Assembly (NCBI GenBank): GCA_031547595.1
Contig: JAVBRU010000023.1
Coordinates: 1-64,000 of the forward strand
Source of the DNA: JAVBRU01 sp031547595
GTDB lineage: Bacteria; Bacillota; Clostridia; Christensenellales; Aristaeellaceae
DNA length: 64,000 bases
Direction of reading: 5' to 3'
Within the stretch, counting starts at the first letter, position 1. Every line of letters begins with the position of its first letter. The notes under the pieces are model-generated. The model did not search any database. It was not told where the DNA came from and worked only from the letters and a program-made list of their open reading frames with translations. Positions 25,220 to 34,292 of the stretch are shown here, piece after piece. The position numbers and the translations under genes were made by a program.

Positions 25220-26893
25220 ATGAAGAACGGAAAGAAGCTTCTACTTGCTTGCCTGGTCACCATTTTGTTGGTTGCTGTGGCGAGCATGGCAATGGCAGCA
25301 CCGAATCCGCCCCCGCACACCCACAACAACGGAAGTTGGAACAATTGGGTGGTACAAACGCCAGCAACATGCTACCAGCCTGGCTTAAGAACAAGGACTT
25401 GCAAAACTGCCGGATGCCTGGAAATTGACAGTGAAGTAATTCCTGCTACTGGCAACCACGTCTATGGCGATTGGGAGACCGTGGATGCCGCCACTTGCAC
25501 CGAGGGTGGCACCAAGATTCAATACTGCACCACCTTGGGCTGCACTGCGTCAAAACCCGGCACCATCACGAAGCTTGGCCACGACTGGGGTGAGTGGACG
25601 ACCGTGAATGCCGCCACCTGCACCGCGGATGGCACGCAGCAACAGAGCTGCACTCGTGATGGTTGCACTGCGACGAATCCCGGCACCATTACGAAGCTTG
25701 GCCACGACTGGAGTGATTGGGATATCACGCTGGAACCCACCTGCCTCGAAAAGGGCTCCAAGACCAGAAACTGCACCCGTACCGGCTGCGAAGCGACCGA
25801 GACTGTTGCCATCGATGCACTTGGCCACGACTTTACAGGCCCGGACAAAACCGCTATCGAACCCACCTGCACGACTACAGGTTTGAAAGCCAAGGTTTGC
25901 CCCCGCTGCGATGCTTATAGGGAAAATGGCTCGAAGGTAATTCCCATGATCCCCCACAGCTATACCGAGTGGGAAGAAACCACAGCCCCCACCTGCACTG
26001 AAGAAGGCGTCGAAACCGAAAAGTGTGATGTCTGTGAGCAGCTTGGTAAGGTAACCCGTCCTGTTGAGATGCTTCCCCATGCGTACGAGTGGGTAGAAAC
26101 CCTTGCAGCCACCTGCTATGCCGAAGGTGAAGAAACTGAAATTTGCGCGGACTGCGAAGCCGAAGGCGACGTGCGTCCCATTGCACAGCGCAAGCACATT
26201 TTGGAATCCATCACACAGCCTGCTACCTGCCAAAGAAATGGCCTGATTCATGAGTATTGCCTCCAGCCTGGCTGCGATTACGAGAATGACACCCTGCTGC
26301 CCGCTTGCGACCATCCCTTCGAATGGGTTGTCGTGACCAAGCCCACCCTGTCTAAGAAGGGCCTGGACAAGGCTGTCTGCTCCATGTGCGGCCTTGAAAA
26401 CGGCGAAACCCGTGTGACCGAGCCTCTGGGCGATGTGTATGCCAACAACACGCTGTCCCTGGCGGGTGCCCGCGTGAAGGACATCAATGCGGATGTGACC
26501 AAAGATTGGTTCATGGTTACGCCCATTGACCTTACCAAAGACGGCGTGACCAAGATTGATATCGTGGTGGGCAACCAGTATGTTATTGGCCAGCTGGTTG
26601 TCACCGTGAAGGACGGCACCGTTACCTTCACGCTGAAGATGCTGCCCTCCGTGACCATGAACAATGATGCCTATCTTGCGCTGTTCACTGGCCTGGATGC
26701 CATCAATAGTCTGGACGAAGATGAAGTGCCTGTGTACGAGCTGAACAAGGCGTACAGCATTGCGGATGATCTGGGCGGAGCTGAAACGCTTTATGCTTTC
26801 TTCTTTGGCACAGCCACCTATGACCGTGATGCAGATGGCGTAGAATACTACGTTCACGATGCCAAAGCGGCCAACGCAATCCTCGGCAAATAA
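25220..26893 (+). CDS. Secreted cysteine-module repeat protein, copy 2
   Basis: 557 residues, paralogue of the 22936 gene. Signal peptide 1-26 is nearly the same (KNGKKLLLACLV). Residues about 38-402 hold nine modules, eight with the TC motif plus one degenerate (PTLSKKG), one fewer than copy 1. Residues 403-557 are the conserved C-terminal domain, closely matching copy 1 even in DNA. Modules have diverged more than the end domain. ATG 25220 follows GGAGGAAG; an in-frame ATG at 25205 lies before that site. Cell-surface binding or a decoy role is possible but unproven. Confidence 0.8.
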   Translation: MKNGKKLLLACLVTILLVAVASMAMAAPNPPPHTHNNGSWNNWVVQTPATCYQPGLRTRTCKTAGCLEIDSEVIPATGNHVYGDWETVDAATCTEGGTKIQYCTTLGCTASKPGTITKLGHDWGEWTTVNAATCTADGTQQQSCTRDGCTATNPGTITKLGHDWSDWDITLEPTCLEKGSKTRNCTRTGCEATETVAIDALGHDFTGPDKTAIEPTCTTTGLKAKVCPRCDAYRENGSKVIPMIPHSYTEWEETTAPTCTEEGVETEKCDVCEQLGKVTRPVEMLPHAYEWVETLAATCYAEGEETEICADCEAEGDVRPIAQRKHILESITQPATCQRNGLIHEYCLQPGCDYENDTLLPACDHPFEWVVVTKPTLSKKGLDKAVCSMCGLENGETRVTEPLGDVYANNTLSLAGARVKDINADVTKDWFMVTPIDLTKDGVTKIDIVVGNQYVIGQLVVTVKDGTVTFTLKMLPSVTMNNDAYLALFTGLDAINSLDEDEVPVYELNKAYSIADDLGGAETLYAFFFGTATYDRDADGVEYYVHDAKAANAILGK

Positions 26894-26910
26894 TCAAACG
26901 ATCACAAGAA

Positions 26911-26946
26911 GGCGACCTTCTGACTTCGGCCAGAGGTCGCTTTTTC
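26911..26946 (+). terminator. Terminator after secreted repeat protein copy 2
   Basis: GCGACCTTCTG pairs with CAGAGGTCGC (one bulge) around ACTTCGGC, then TTTTT. Confidence 0.8.
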
Positions 26947-26959
26947 GATCCAAATTTGC

Positions 26960-26988
26960 TTGACAAAATCAATGATTCCTTATATAAT
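26960..26988 (+). promoter_or_regulatory. Sigma-A promoter of the riboswitch-metK unit
   Basis: TTGACA and TATAAT with 17-bp spacing, about 15 bp before the aptamer. Confidence 0.85.
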
Positions 26989-27003
26989 GCAGCTAACTGA
27001 ATA

Positions 27004-27103
27004 CCTTATCAAGAGCGGCAGAGGGACTGGCCCGATGAAGCCCGGCAACCGGCGGAAACGCATGGTGCTAATTCCAGCAGTGCTACGGCACTGACAGATA
27101 AGG
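27004..27103 (+). promoter_or_regulatory. SAM-I (S-box) riboswitch aptamer
   Basis: P1 is CCTTATC (27004-27010) paired with GATAAGG (27097-27103). Inside are the conserved AGAGCGGCAGAGGGACTGG, CCCGATGAAGCCCGGCAACC and the AGTGCTACGGCACTGACAG segment. It senses S-adenosylmethionine. A terminator follows, so SAM should switch off the SAM synthetase gene downstream. Confidence 0.95.
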
Positions 27104-27126
27104 AAGCAAACGAAAGATTTTTGCTG

Positions 27127-27153
27127 CCGCTTGTCTGTAAGACGAGCGGTTTT
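27127..27153 (+). terminator. Riboswitch-controlled terminator before metK
   Basis: CCGCTTGTC/GACGAGCGG stem with a 5-nt loop and TTTT. Its position after the aptamer marks it as the expression platform. Confidence 0.88.
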
Positions 27154-27191
27154 ATTTGTAGGTATTCAGCAATCAAGAAAGGAGCTTTTCC

Positions 27192-28364
<1,173 letters not shown>

Positions 28365-28382
28365 ACTTGCGAGAATTGTCAC

Positions 28383-28419
28383 ATTTTCTTAATTAATTCC
28401 GAAAAAATATTAAGAAAAT
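28383..28419. promoter_or_regulatory. 11-bp inverted repeat between metK and the methyltransferase gene
   Basis: ATTTTCTTAAT (28383-28393) and ATTAAGAAAAT (28409-28419), separated by 15 bp. The AT-rich stem without a T run is a poor terminator and may be an operator. It ends 22 bp before the extended -10 at 28442. Confidence 0.45.
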
Positions 28420-28441
28420 GCGTGCATTTATTTCGAAAGTG

Positions 28442-28450
28442 TGTTATAAT
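28442..28450 (+). promoter_or_regulatory. Extended -10 promoter of the methyltransferase gene
   Basis: TGTTATAAT, a perfect extended -10 with no strong -35, 52 nt before the ATG. Confidence 0.55.
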
Positions 28451-28502
28451 CGTTATGTCGCAAGGCATAACGATTTTGTTTTTTCAAAACGGAGGTGAAA
28501 CG

Positions 28503-29066
28503 ATGTTAAGCAAACCGCAGGTCAACAACCGCTACGCGCCGCTTGGCACATCCGTTTCTGCGTCCCTATCGCCCGGCATGCGCGCTATTTTGGCCTGGGC
28601 AACCATTGAGGAACACGACCGCGTGCTTGACCTGTGCTGTCAGGAAGGCGCCCTTTTAGAGAACTTCAGCAACAAGTACCGCCTGCGCGCCTGTGGCATG
28701 TGCGAGTATCCGGAGCAGGCCCGCGATGTGCGCGCCCGCTTGCCGGAGGCCGATGTCATATTTGCCCGGCCCGATGATATCCCCTGGCAGGATAACGCGT
28801 TCGATGTGGTGGTCTGCTCTCTGCTGCCGCAAAGTGCCGATCTGCCCCGTGTTTTCAGCGAAACTCTGTGCGTGCTCCGCCCCGGCGGTCAGTTCGTGCT
28901 GTCCGCGCCCACATTCTCTTTGCAGCTATTTGGTGCAGGCAATGAGGATACCAAGCTTAATAAGCGCGAGCTGATGCGCAGCCTGCAGGCAGCAGGCTTT
29001 GATGAAGTCAGCTGGCGCGCGTCTGGGCTTCAAGGGGTCACGGTGGGATGGAAGAGGATGTGTTGA
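28503..29066 (+). CDS. Class I SAM-dependent methyltransferase, small
   Basis: 187 residues. Motif I is degenerate (DRVLDLCCQEGALLE instead of VLDxGxGxG), with an acidic post-motif position (CEYPEQ), a PDDIPWQDNAFDVVVCS segment typical of UbiE/Methyltransf_11, and VLRPGGQFVLSAP. ATG 28503 has GGAGGTGAA upstream; the longer frame from 28422 lacks a ribosome site. The substrate is not evident. It follows metK but has its own promoter. Confidence 0.8.
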   Translation: MLSKPQVNNRYAPLGTSVSASLSPGMRAILAWATIEEHDRVLDLCCQEGALLENFSNKYRLRACGMCEYPEQARDVRARLPEADVIFARPDDIPWQDNAFDVVVCSLLPQSADLPRVFSETLCVLRPGGQFVLSAPTFSLQLFGAGNEDTKLNKRELMRSLQAAGFDEVSWRASGLQGVTVGWKRMC

Positions 29067-29083
29067 TGGGCTATGGGGGGACG

Positions 29084-29145
29084 CAGGGGCTACTCGCCCC
29101 CAAACCCCTTGGCAGGGGCATGATACCCCTGCACCCACAACTTTA
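29084..29145 (+). repeat. Double-hairpin GC-rich repeat, copy 1
   Basis: GGGGCTACTCGCCCC, then GGCAGGGGCATGATACCCCT and a GCACCCACAACTTT tail. It lies 17 nt after the methyltransferase stop. A close relative is at 51185-51248, in the same orientation and also just after a plus-strand gene. Confidence 0.65.
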
Positions 29146-29179
29146 TATTAACTTTGTTGGCGAGTGGGCGAAATAAGGG

Positions 29180-29206
29180 CATCGTATTTGATACGGTGTT
29201 TTTTTC
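29180..29206 (+). terminator. Terminator downstream of the GC-rich repeat
   Basis: CATCGTAT/ATACGGTG stem (one G-T pair), TTG loop, then TTTTTTT. Confidence 0.75.
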
Positions 29207-29361
29207 TTGGTCATATTTTCCTGCGCTCGCCGGATAAGGTTCGCACTTTTGCGTCCGTCCTGCCAGGTGGTCCAAGCTGCTATTGTGGAGTTGCACAAGC
29301 AGTATGGTCTGCTTAGTGGAAGTTTTCACCCTGACAATTTACGCAAAGAACAGAAACGAAC

Positions 29362-29524
29362 TAGGGCGTGTTTCAAAACTCTTGACATGCATCTTCGGGG
29401 TCAAAAGCACCATTTCTGCGTTGTCAAACCTTGAAATAGCGATGCTATTCCGGCGGTTTTCCGCCTTTAACTGGCGCTTTACCCCCTCGAAGCTGCACGT
29501 CCCTGACTTTTGAAACACACCCTA
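29362..29524. mobile_element. MITE-like element with TA target duplication
   Basis: TAGGGCGTGTTTCAAAA at the left end is matched in inverse by TTTTGAAACACACCCTA at the right. The terminal repeats continue imperfectly inward (GACATGCATCTTCG against GACGTGCAGCTTCG). The length is about 163 bp with TA at both ends, no transposase frame, and an IS630/Tc1-like TA target. Nothing else is recognisable in the 515-bp gap 29067-29581 beyond this, the repeat and the terminator. Confidence 0.7.
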
Positions 29525-29581
29525 CAAGCAGAATAATTTCCAATAAAAAAGCACCTTTTGCAAGGTGCAATGCCGACCGGT

Positions 29582-30232
29582 TTATTCCAACCACAAAACC
29601 CTCAAATACCTGCACAAAGCGCTTTCCCGCCTGGACACACTGGATTGCGTAGTGCGCAGCCGCTTTGCCACCTCGCCCTGCGAATACTGATGCTGATAGC
29701 GCAAATACAAAAGCTGCTGATCCTCCGGCGGCAAGCGCTCCAGAATATCGCGCAGAAGGAAGCGATCCATCCAGCGAAGGGCGTCGGGGTCGGGCAGGGA
29801 AGAGAGGAAGAGGCCCGTCTCGTCATATTGCAAGGGCTGCGTGCGCTCCAGCAGCAGCAAAATTTCCTCGCCCGGCACGTGGCTCAGCGCCGACAGCTCC
29901 TGCAAGGTGGGTTCCCGTTGAAGCTGCGTTTGCAGCAAAAACCGCGCCTGTTCAATTTTGCGCAGCGACGCCCGCGCGCGCCATCCGGCAGTATGGGAGA
30001 AAGCGCGCCGCATTTCGCCCAGTATTACCGGCACCGCATAGGTGGAAAACTGCACCCCGGCATCCTCCTTGAACCGCCGGATAGCCGTTACCAGCCCCAT
30101 GCAGCCCTGCTGGAATGCGTCCTCGTGATACGAAAAACGCTTCACCAGCGCCTGCACCAGCGGAATATGCTGGCGCACGAGAGCGGCCAGTGCGTCCGGG
30201 CTGCCGGCCTGTGCGCATGCGTAAGCGCCCAT
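29582..30232 (-). CDS. sigF: Sporulation sigma factor F
   Basis: 216 residues. Region 2 has ALVKRFSYHEDAFQQGCMGL and FSTYAVPVILGEMRR, the SigF/SigG/SigB signature. A region 3 segment follows, then region 4 with DQQLLYLRYQHQYSQGEVAK. It is about 35 residues shorter than B. subtilis SigF, mainly at the N-terminus. Position as the third gene of a spoIIA operon identifies it as the forespore sigma F. TAA of spoIIAB directly precedes its ATG. Confidence 0.92.
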   Translation of the reverse strand: MGAYACAQAGSPDALAALVRQHIPLVQALVKRFSYHEDAFQQGCMGLVTAIRRFKEDAGVQFSTYAVPVILGEMRRAFSHTAGWRARASLRKIEQARFLLQTQLQREPTLQELSALSHVPGEEILLLLERTQPLQYDETGLFLSSLPDPDALRWMDRFLLRDILERLPPEDQQLLYLRYQHQYSQGEVAKRLRTTQSSVSRRESALCRYLRVLWLE

Positions 30233-30664
30233 TTATTCCTCCTGCAGGCGTTTTTGCATGCGCACGGTGGTGCCCTGGCCCACCACGGATTCTACCTGGA
30301 TGTCGTCCATAAAGGTTTGCATCACGGCAAAGCCCATGCCGGAGCGTTCTTTTTCCGGCTGGGTGGTGAAGAAGGGCTGCATGGCTTGCCCAATATCCGA
30401 TATGCCGCAGCCCTGATCGCTGATGGTGATATCAAGCACGCCGCCTTGCGAAAGCGACGCCACAATGGTGATAAAGCCTACATTGTTTTGATAGCCGTGC
30501 ACGATGGCGTTGGTGACGGCCTCACTGACGGCCGTCTTGATATCGGCCAGCACATCTAAAGTGGGGTTCAGCTGCACGGCAAAGGCGCTGACTGCAACAC
30601 GGGCAAAGCTCTCGTTTTGCGGCAGACCCAAAAACTCTAGCTTCATTTGGTTGGTTGCTTGCAT
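30233..30664 (-). CDS. spoIIAB: Anti-sigma F factor, serine kinase
   Basis: 143 residues from ATG 30664. A GHKL ATPase with N box EAVTNAIVHGYQNN, DQGCGI and GMGFAVM. It binds and blocks sigma F in the predivisional cell and phosphorylates SpoIIAA. The in-frame ATG at 30673 touches GGAGG, so the second ATG, 9 nt after it, is the likelier start. It is co-transcribed with spoIIAA 15 nt upstream. Confidence 0.95.
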   Translation of the reverse strand: MQATNQMKLEFLGLPQNESFARVAVSAFAVQLNPTLDVLADIKTAVSEAVTNAIVHGYQNNVGFITIVASLSQGGVLDITISDQGCGISDIGQAMQPFFTTQPEKERSGMGFAVMQTFMDDIQVESVVGQGTTVRMQKRLQEE

Positions 30665-30679
30665 GTTATTCATCCTCCG

Positions 30680-30979
30680 TTATATGGTTTCGATGATTTG
30701 CGCCAGGCCGGACAACTGAAAAATACGCGCCACATGCGCGTTCATATTCTTGACGGCCACGGTGCCGCCGCGCTGTGCCAGCGTGCGGTAACGGCCGATA
30801 ATCACGCCTATGCCGGAGCTATCCATAAACGTCAGCTCGTCCAAATCAAGCACCAGCCGCTTGATGCGCCCGTCCTCAATCATCATGTCCAGCTCGCGCC
30901 GTATGCTTTGCGCGCTGCAATGATCCAATTCGCCCTTCAGGCGCGCCGTCACCGTGTCGCGCCGCCGTTCAAAATCCAT
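30680..30979 (-). CDS. spoIIAA: Anti-sigma F antagonist
   Basis: 99 residues, a STAS domain. The phospho-acceptor serine lies in TFMDSSGIGVIIGRY, the site phosphorylated by SpoIIAB and dephosphorylated by SpoIIE. It releases sigma F when unphosphorylated. GGGGAGGG is 6 nt before the ATG. It is the first gene of the operon, behind a sigma-H-like promoter. Confidence 0.95.
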   Translation of the reverse strand: MDFERRRDTVTARLKGELDHCSAQSIRRELDMMIEDGRIKRLVLDLDELTFMDSSGIGVIIGRYRTLAQRGGTVAVKNMNAHVARIFQLSGLAQIIETI

Positions 30980-31008
30980 AGAGAACCCTCCCCATTGTAC
31001 ATACCGAT

Positions 31009-31038
31009 GTATTCATGAAGGTACACACACTATCCTGC
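31009..31038 (-). promoter_or_regulatory. Sigma-H-type promoter of the spoIIA operon
   Basis: Minus strand GCAGGATAG, 12 nt, then CATGAATAC. This fits RNAGGAWWW-N11-12-RNNGAATWW at all but two positions and lies 30 nt upstream of spoIIAA, as in B. subtilis. Confidence 0.75.
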
Positions 31039-31088
31039 CACGAAAAATGAGAGATTATGCGGTTGTAACAAAATTCGTTCGACATAGT

Positions 31089-31116
31089 TTGCATTGTCGC
31101 ACTTTTGTGCTATAAT
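31089..31116 (+). promoter_or_regulatory. Promoter of the phosphoesterase-lipid kinase unit
   Basis: TTGCAT, 16 bp, TATAAT, with an upstream TGC giving an extended -10. Confidence 0.65.
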
Positions 31117-31154
31117 GCGAAAGTGGAAATCCGAAAACAGGAGACACATTTTTT

Positions 31155-32096
31155 ATGCAGTCACAGGCGGTTGTACAGCGCATCTCATTGCCCAAGGCGG
31201 GCAGGACGATTTGCATCAGCGATATCCACGGCAATATTCGCGTGCTGCGGCGCTTGCTTGAAAAAGCACGCTATACGCCGAAGGACACGCTGATCCTGCT
31301 GGGCGATCTATATACCAAGGGGCCGGATGGGTTTGAGACACTACGCTATATTATTGATCTTTGCCAGCAGCCCGGCGTGTTTGCCCTACGCGGCAATTGC
31401 GATTGGATTGAGGATGATTTGTTACCAGAGGAGAAGGCGTGGCTGGAAAATTTGCCGCATATCATAGAATCGGATGACTTTTATTTTGTCCACGGTGGCC
31501 TGCCTTCGGAGAATCTCACAGAGCTGGACGCGTTCTCCGTGATGAAGAACGACAATTTCCCGGAGCAGGGAAAACGTTTTTCAAAGTGGGTGATGGTGGG
31601 GCACTGGCCAACGGTGAACTGCACGCATGCGATTCCTTGCTGCAACCCGATTGTGGATGAAGAGCACCGCATCATCGCCATTGACGGCGGCAACGTGATC
31701 AAGGGCGAGGGGCAGATGAACGCCTTTATCATCCAGGATGGCGTTTTCGATTTTGTGGCGGAGGATGATTTTGAGAAGATCACAGTGCTGCAGGATCAAA
31801 GCGCAAGCGAGAATCCCTTTAACATCACCTGGGTAGACCGCTTTGTGGAGCGGGTGGGGCAGGGGACGGATGGTTTCAGCCTGTACCGCCACCTCGCCAC
31901 CGGGCGCACCATATTATTGGCCGATCAGTTTGTCTGGCAAGATGATCAGGGCAGGCTGTGCGGTGCGCATTTCGGGTTTGACTGTTTTTTGCCGCTGAAG
32001 GCTGGGGAGGAAGTGGCCCTGGTGAAGCGGATGGCAACACGGCTGCTTGTCAAAAAGGACGGCGTGGCTGGCTGGCTGGACATCAATAATGCATGA
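31155..32096 (+). CDS. Calcineurin-like metallophosphoesterase
   Basis: 313 residues. The metal-site motifs run in order: CISDIHGN, LLGDLYTKGP, LRGNCDW and MVGHWPT. This is the serine/threonine phosphatase or Ap4A-hydrolase branch of the family. Residues about 230-313 form an extra C-terminal beta-rich domain without recognised identity. It is cytosolic, divergent from spoIIA, and followed after 15 nt by a lipid kinase gene. Confidence 0.85.
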   Translation: MQSQAVVQRISLPKAGRTICISDIHGNIRVLRRLLEKARYTPKDTLILLGDLYTKGPDGFETLRYIIDLCQQPGVFALRGNCDWIEDDLLPEEKAWLENLPHIIESDDFYFVHGGLPSENLTELDAFSVMKNDNFPEQGKRFSKWVMVGHWPTVNCTHAIPCCNPIVDEEHRIIAIDGGNVIKGEGQMNAFIIQDGVFDFVAEDDFEKITVLQDQSASENPFNITWVDRFVERVGQGTDGFSLYRHLATGRTILLADQFVWQDDQGRLCGAHFGFDCFLPLKAGEEVALVKRMATRLLVKKDGVAGWLDINNA

Positions 32097-32111
32097 TGGG
32101 ACGGGCTTGAC

Positions 32112-32978
32112 ATGATACAGGTGATTTGTAATCCCACAGCCGGCAATGGCCGCGGGCGGCGCATTGGCGCACAGGTGGAGCGTGCGCTGAAAGCCAAGGG
32201 CATCGAGCATACTTATATCGAAACGCTGCATGCCGGGCACGCCACGCAGCTGGCACAGCAGGCCACGCGCGCTGGCATCGAAACGGTGCTGGCCGTGGGC
32301 GGCGATGGCACGGCGCTGGAGGTTGCACGCGGCCTGTACAGCACAAAAACAGCGATGGGCATTATTCCGGCGGGCACGGGCAATGATTTTATCAAATGTA
32401 TCAACATCCCGAAGAAACCTATGGCGGCCCTGGAGTATGTTTTGAACTGCAAGCCCAAGGCCACGGACGTGGGGCTGATCAATGGCCGCGTGTTCCTCAA
32501 CGTCAGCGGCACGGGCTTTGACGTGATGGTGCTGGACTACGCGCTGAAGGCCAAGAAATACTGCCGGGGCATGCTGCCGTATCTGTACGGCGTGCTCTGT
32601 GCGATCTTTAAGTTCCAGGCGATGGATTTGACATTCCAGATGGATGATGGGGAGAAAGTCACCCTCAAGGCGATGATTTGCGCCGTTGGCAATGGCCGCA
32701 TCATTGGCGGCGGCATTCCCATCACGCCGGAGGCCAGTATAGATGACGGGCTGCTGGATATCACGCTGATCCGGGAGATCAAGCGCAAAAGCATACCCCG
32801 ATACTTGCCGGGGCTGCTGGGCGGTAAGGTGCTCACCTTCTCGCAGACCAGCCAGCACCGGGTGAAGACCATCTGTTTTTCCGCGCCGCATATGCGCTTG
32901 AATATCGATGGAGAGATCACTACCGCCGATGAGGCTGTCATTCATGTGCAGCCTGCCGCGCTGCGGATACTTCGCTAG
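32112..32978 (+). CDS. Diacylglycerol kinase-family lipid kinase (YegS/BmrU type)
   Basis: 288 residues. The DAGK catalytic domain opens with VICNPTAGNGRG, then AVGGDGTALEV (GGDGT loop) and IPAGTGNDF. It phosphorylates diacylglycerol or a related lipid. The C-terminal beta-sandwich ends in HMRLNIDGE. The ribosome site is weak, and coupling to the gene ahead is likely. Confidence 0.88.
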   Translation: MIQVICNPTAGNGRGRRIGAQVERALKAKGIEHTYIETLHAGHATQLAQQATRAGIETVLAVGGDGTALEVARGLYSTKTAMGIIPAGTGNDFIKCINIPKKPMAALEYVLNCKPKATDVGLINGRVFLNVSGTGFDVMVLDYALKAKKYCRGMLPYLYGVLCAIFKFQAMDLTFQMDDGEKVTLKAMICAVGNGRIIGGGIPITPEASIDDGLLDITLIREIKRKSIPRYLPGLLGGKVLTFSQTSQHRVKTICFSAPHMRLNIDGEITTADEAVIHVQPAALRILR

Positions 32979-33084
32979 GGGTTTCCGTTATTTCTCAATG
33001 ATGTTACAAGTGTAAACGCTTTTTCCAGGATGATTCTCCCTTCTCCGTTCGTTTTGTTGGTATCACAGAGAGGAGAGAACATCC

Positions 33085-34224
33085 ATGAATAAGGGAAACA
33101 TTCTCAGAAAAAATCTTGCCTCATTTGCCATCGCGCTGGTTTTGTTGCTCAGCAGCGTCGGCGCACTGGCCGATGATGGCTCCGGCACGCAGGGCGTGGA
33201 CAACCTGCCTGCGGAGGTCAGCGCCTATATCAACACCAGCCGCTGGAGCGGTTGGGAGGTGACCGGGTGGGTCAATCCCGGCGGCACAAAGACAAACAGT
33301 GCCTGCGCCTTTGCGGTTGTGAAAAACGGCAGCAAAAACGATTTGCTCGCCTTTGGCTGGCAAGACGGCGGTTGGGTGTACAAATGGCGCAATGACGAGG
33401 CGTTGCCGCAGGTGAAGGACCCCATTGTGCTGGGCGAGGGTATTGACGGCAAGACCTTTTTCTCCAGTTATGTGGTCGACGGCTCGATCTTGGAAGCCCA
33501 CAGCGTATGGGTGCAGCGTGACGATGGCACCTGGCACCTCAATCATTTATCCTGCTATAATCCTTTGATGTTTTATGATACATCCGTCCCGGGCGTCCTT
33601 CGCGTATACAATACCGGCTGGACGTCCAAGGATACCGATGTGAAGGTATATGGCACCTATCAGACGGAGCTGCGCTACTTCAACTTCTACGGCTTCCCTA
33701 AGACCGTGAAGGATGCGCGCGAGAAGCTGAGCAATCCGCCCAAGATCCCTTCCGGCACGCTGTCGGCCAAGAAGATTCAGTTCACCGGGGGCAAGAAGTA
33801 CGATGTGTACCAGGGGCCGGGGCAGGAGTATGGCCGGGCAGGCAGCGGCAAGGCAGTGGTCAGCACCAACGACTGGATCCAGGTGTTTGGCGAGGAAAAC
33901 GGCTGGATCATGATCCAGTATGACATCACCAGTGATCATATGCGTATCGGCTGGATTGCCGCGGATGCGCTGCCGGGCAGCGCAAAGGTCACGCTGCTGC
34001 GGTTCACCCCGATCCTTGCCACAGCGACCCGTCAAGTGACCATCACAGATGACCCGTTGTTCTCGCTGTCGGCTGTCGGGACACTGCCGCAGGGCACGCA
34101 AATCAACTGGCTGGCCACGATGGGGGACTGGGCGTACATTGAACTGGCTGGCGTACAGATGCTTCGCGGCTTTGTGCCGATGAGTGCGCTGTCCACCGTG
34201 GATGCGCTGAACGGTACGAAATAA
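33085..34224 (+). CDS. Secreted protein with bacterial SH3-like domain
   Basis: 379 residues. Signal peptide 1-29 (cleavage near GALA). Residues about 30-225 have no recognisable family. Residues about 232-292 resemble an SH3b domain (KKYDVYQGPGQEYGRAG to GWIAADALPG), and a second, weaker copy may fill about 298-370. SH3b domains bind wall peptides, so an extracellular envelope role is likely. GAGGAGAGAAC precedes the ATG, and a terminator follows. Confidence 0.7.
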   Translation: MNKGNILRKNLASFAIALVLLLSSVGALADDGSGTQGVDNLPAEVSAYINTSRWSGWEVTGWVNPGGTKTNSACAFAVVKNGSKNDLLAFGWQDGGWVYKWRNDEALPQVKDPIVLGEGIDGKTFFSSYVVDGSILEAHSVWVQRDDGTWHLNHLSCYNPLMFYDTSVPGVLRVYNTGWTSKDTDVKVYGTYQTELRYFNFYGFPKTVKDAREKLSNPPKIPSGTLSAKKIQFTGGKKYDVYQGPGQEYGRAGSGKAVVSTNDWIQVFGEENGWIMIQYDITSDHMRIGWIAADALPGSAKVTLLRFTPILATATRQVTITDDPLFSLSAVGTLPQGTQINWLATMGDWAYIELAGVQMLRGFVPMSALSTVDALNGTK

Positions 34225-34241
34225 ACGCCCATCGGATAAGG

Positions 34242-34270
34242 GTTGTTGCAATATGCGACAACTCTTTTTT
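34242..34270 (+). terminator. Terminator after the SH3-like protein gene
   Basis: GTTGTTGCA/TGCGACAAC stem with ATA loop, followed by TCTTTTTT. Confidence 0.82.
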
Positions 34271-34292
34271 GTATTTTTTACAAATTGCCGTA

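Noticed and set aside
22936..26893. Tandem cysteine repeats as a CRISPR or DNA satellite
   Set aside because: The repeats are protein modules of about 35-40 codons with divergent DNA, inside two clear signal-peptide genes.
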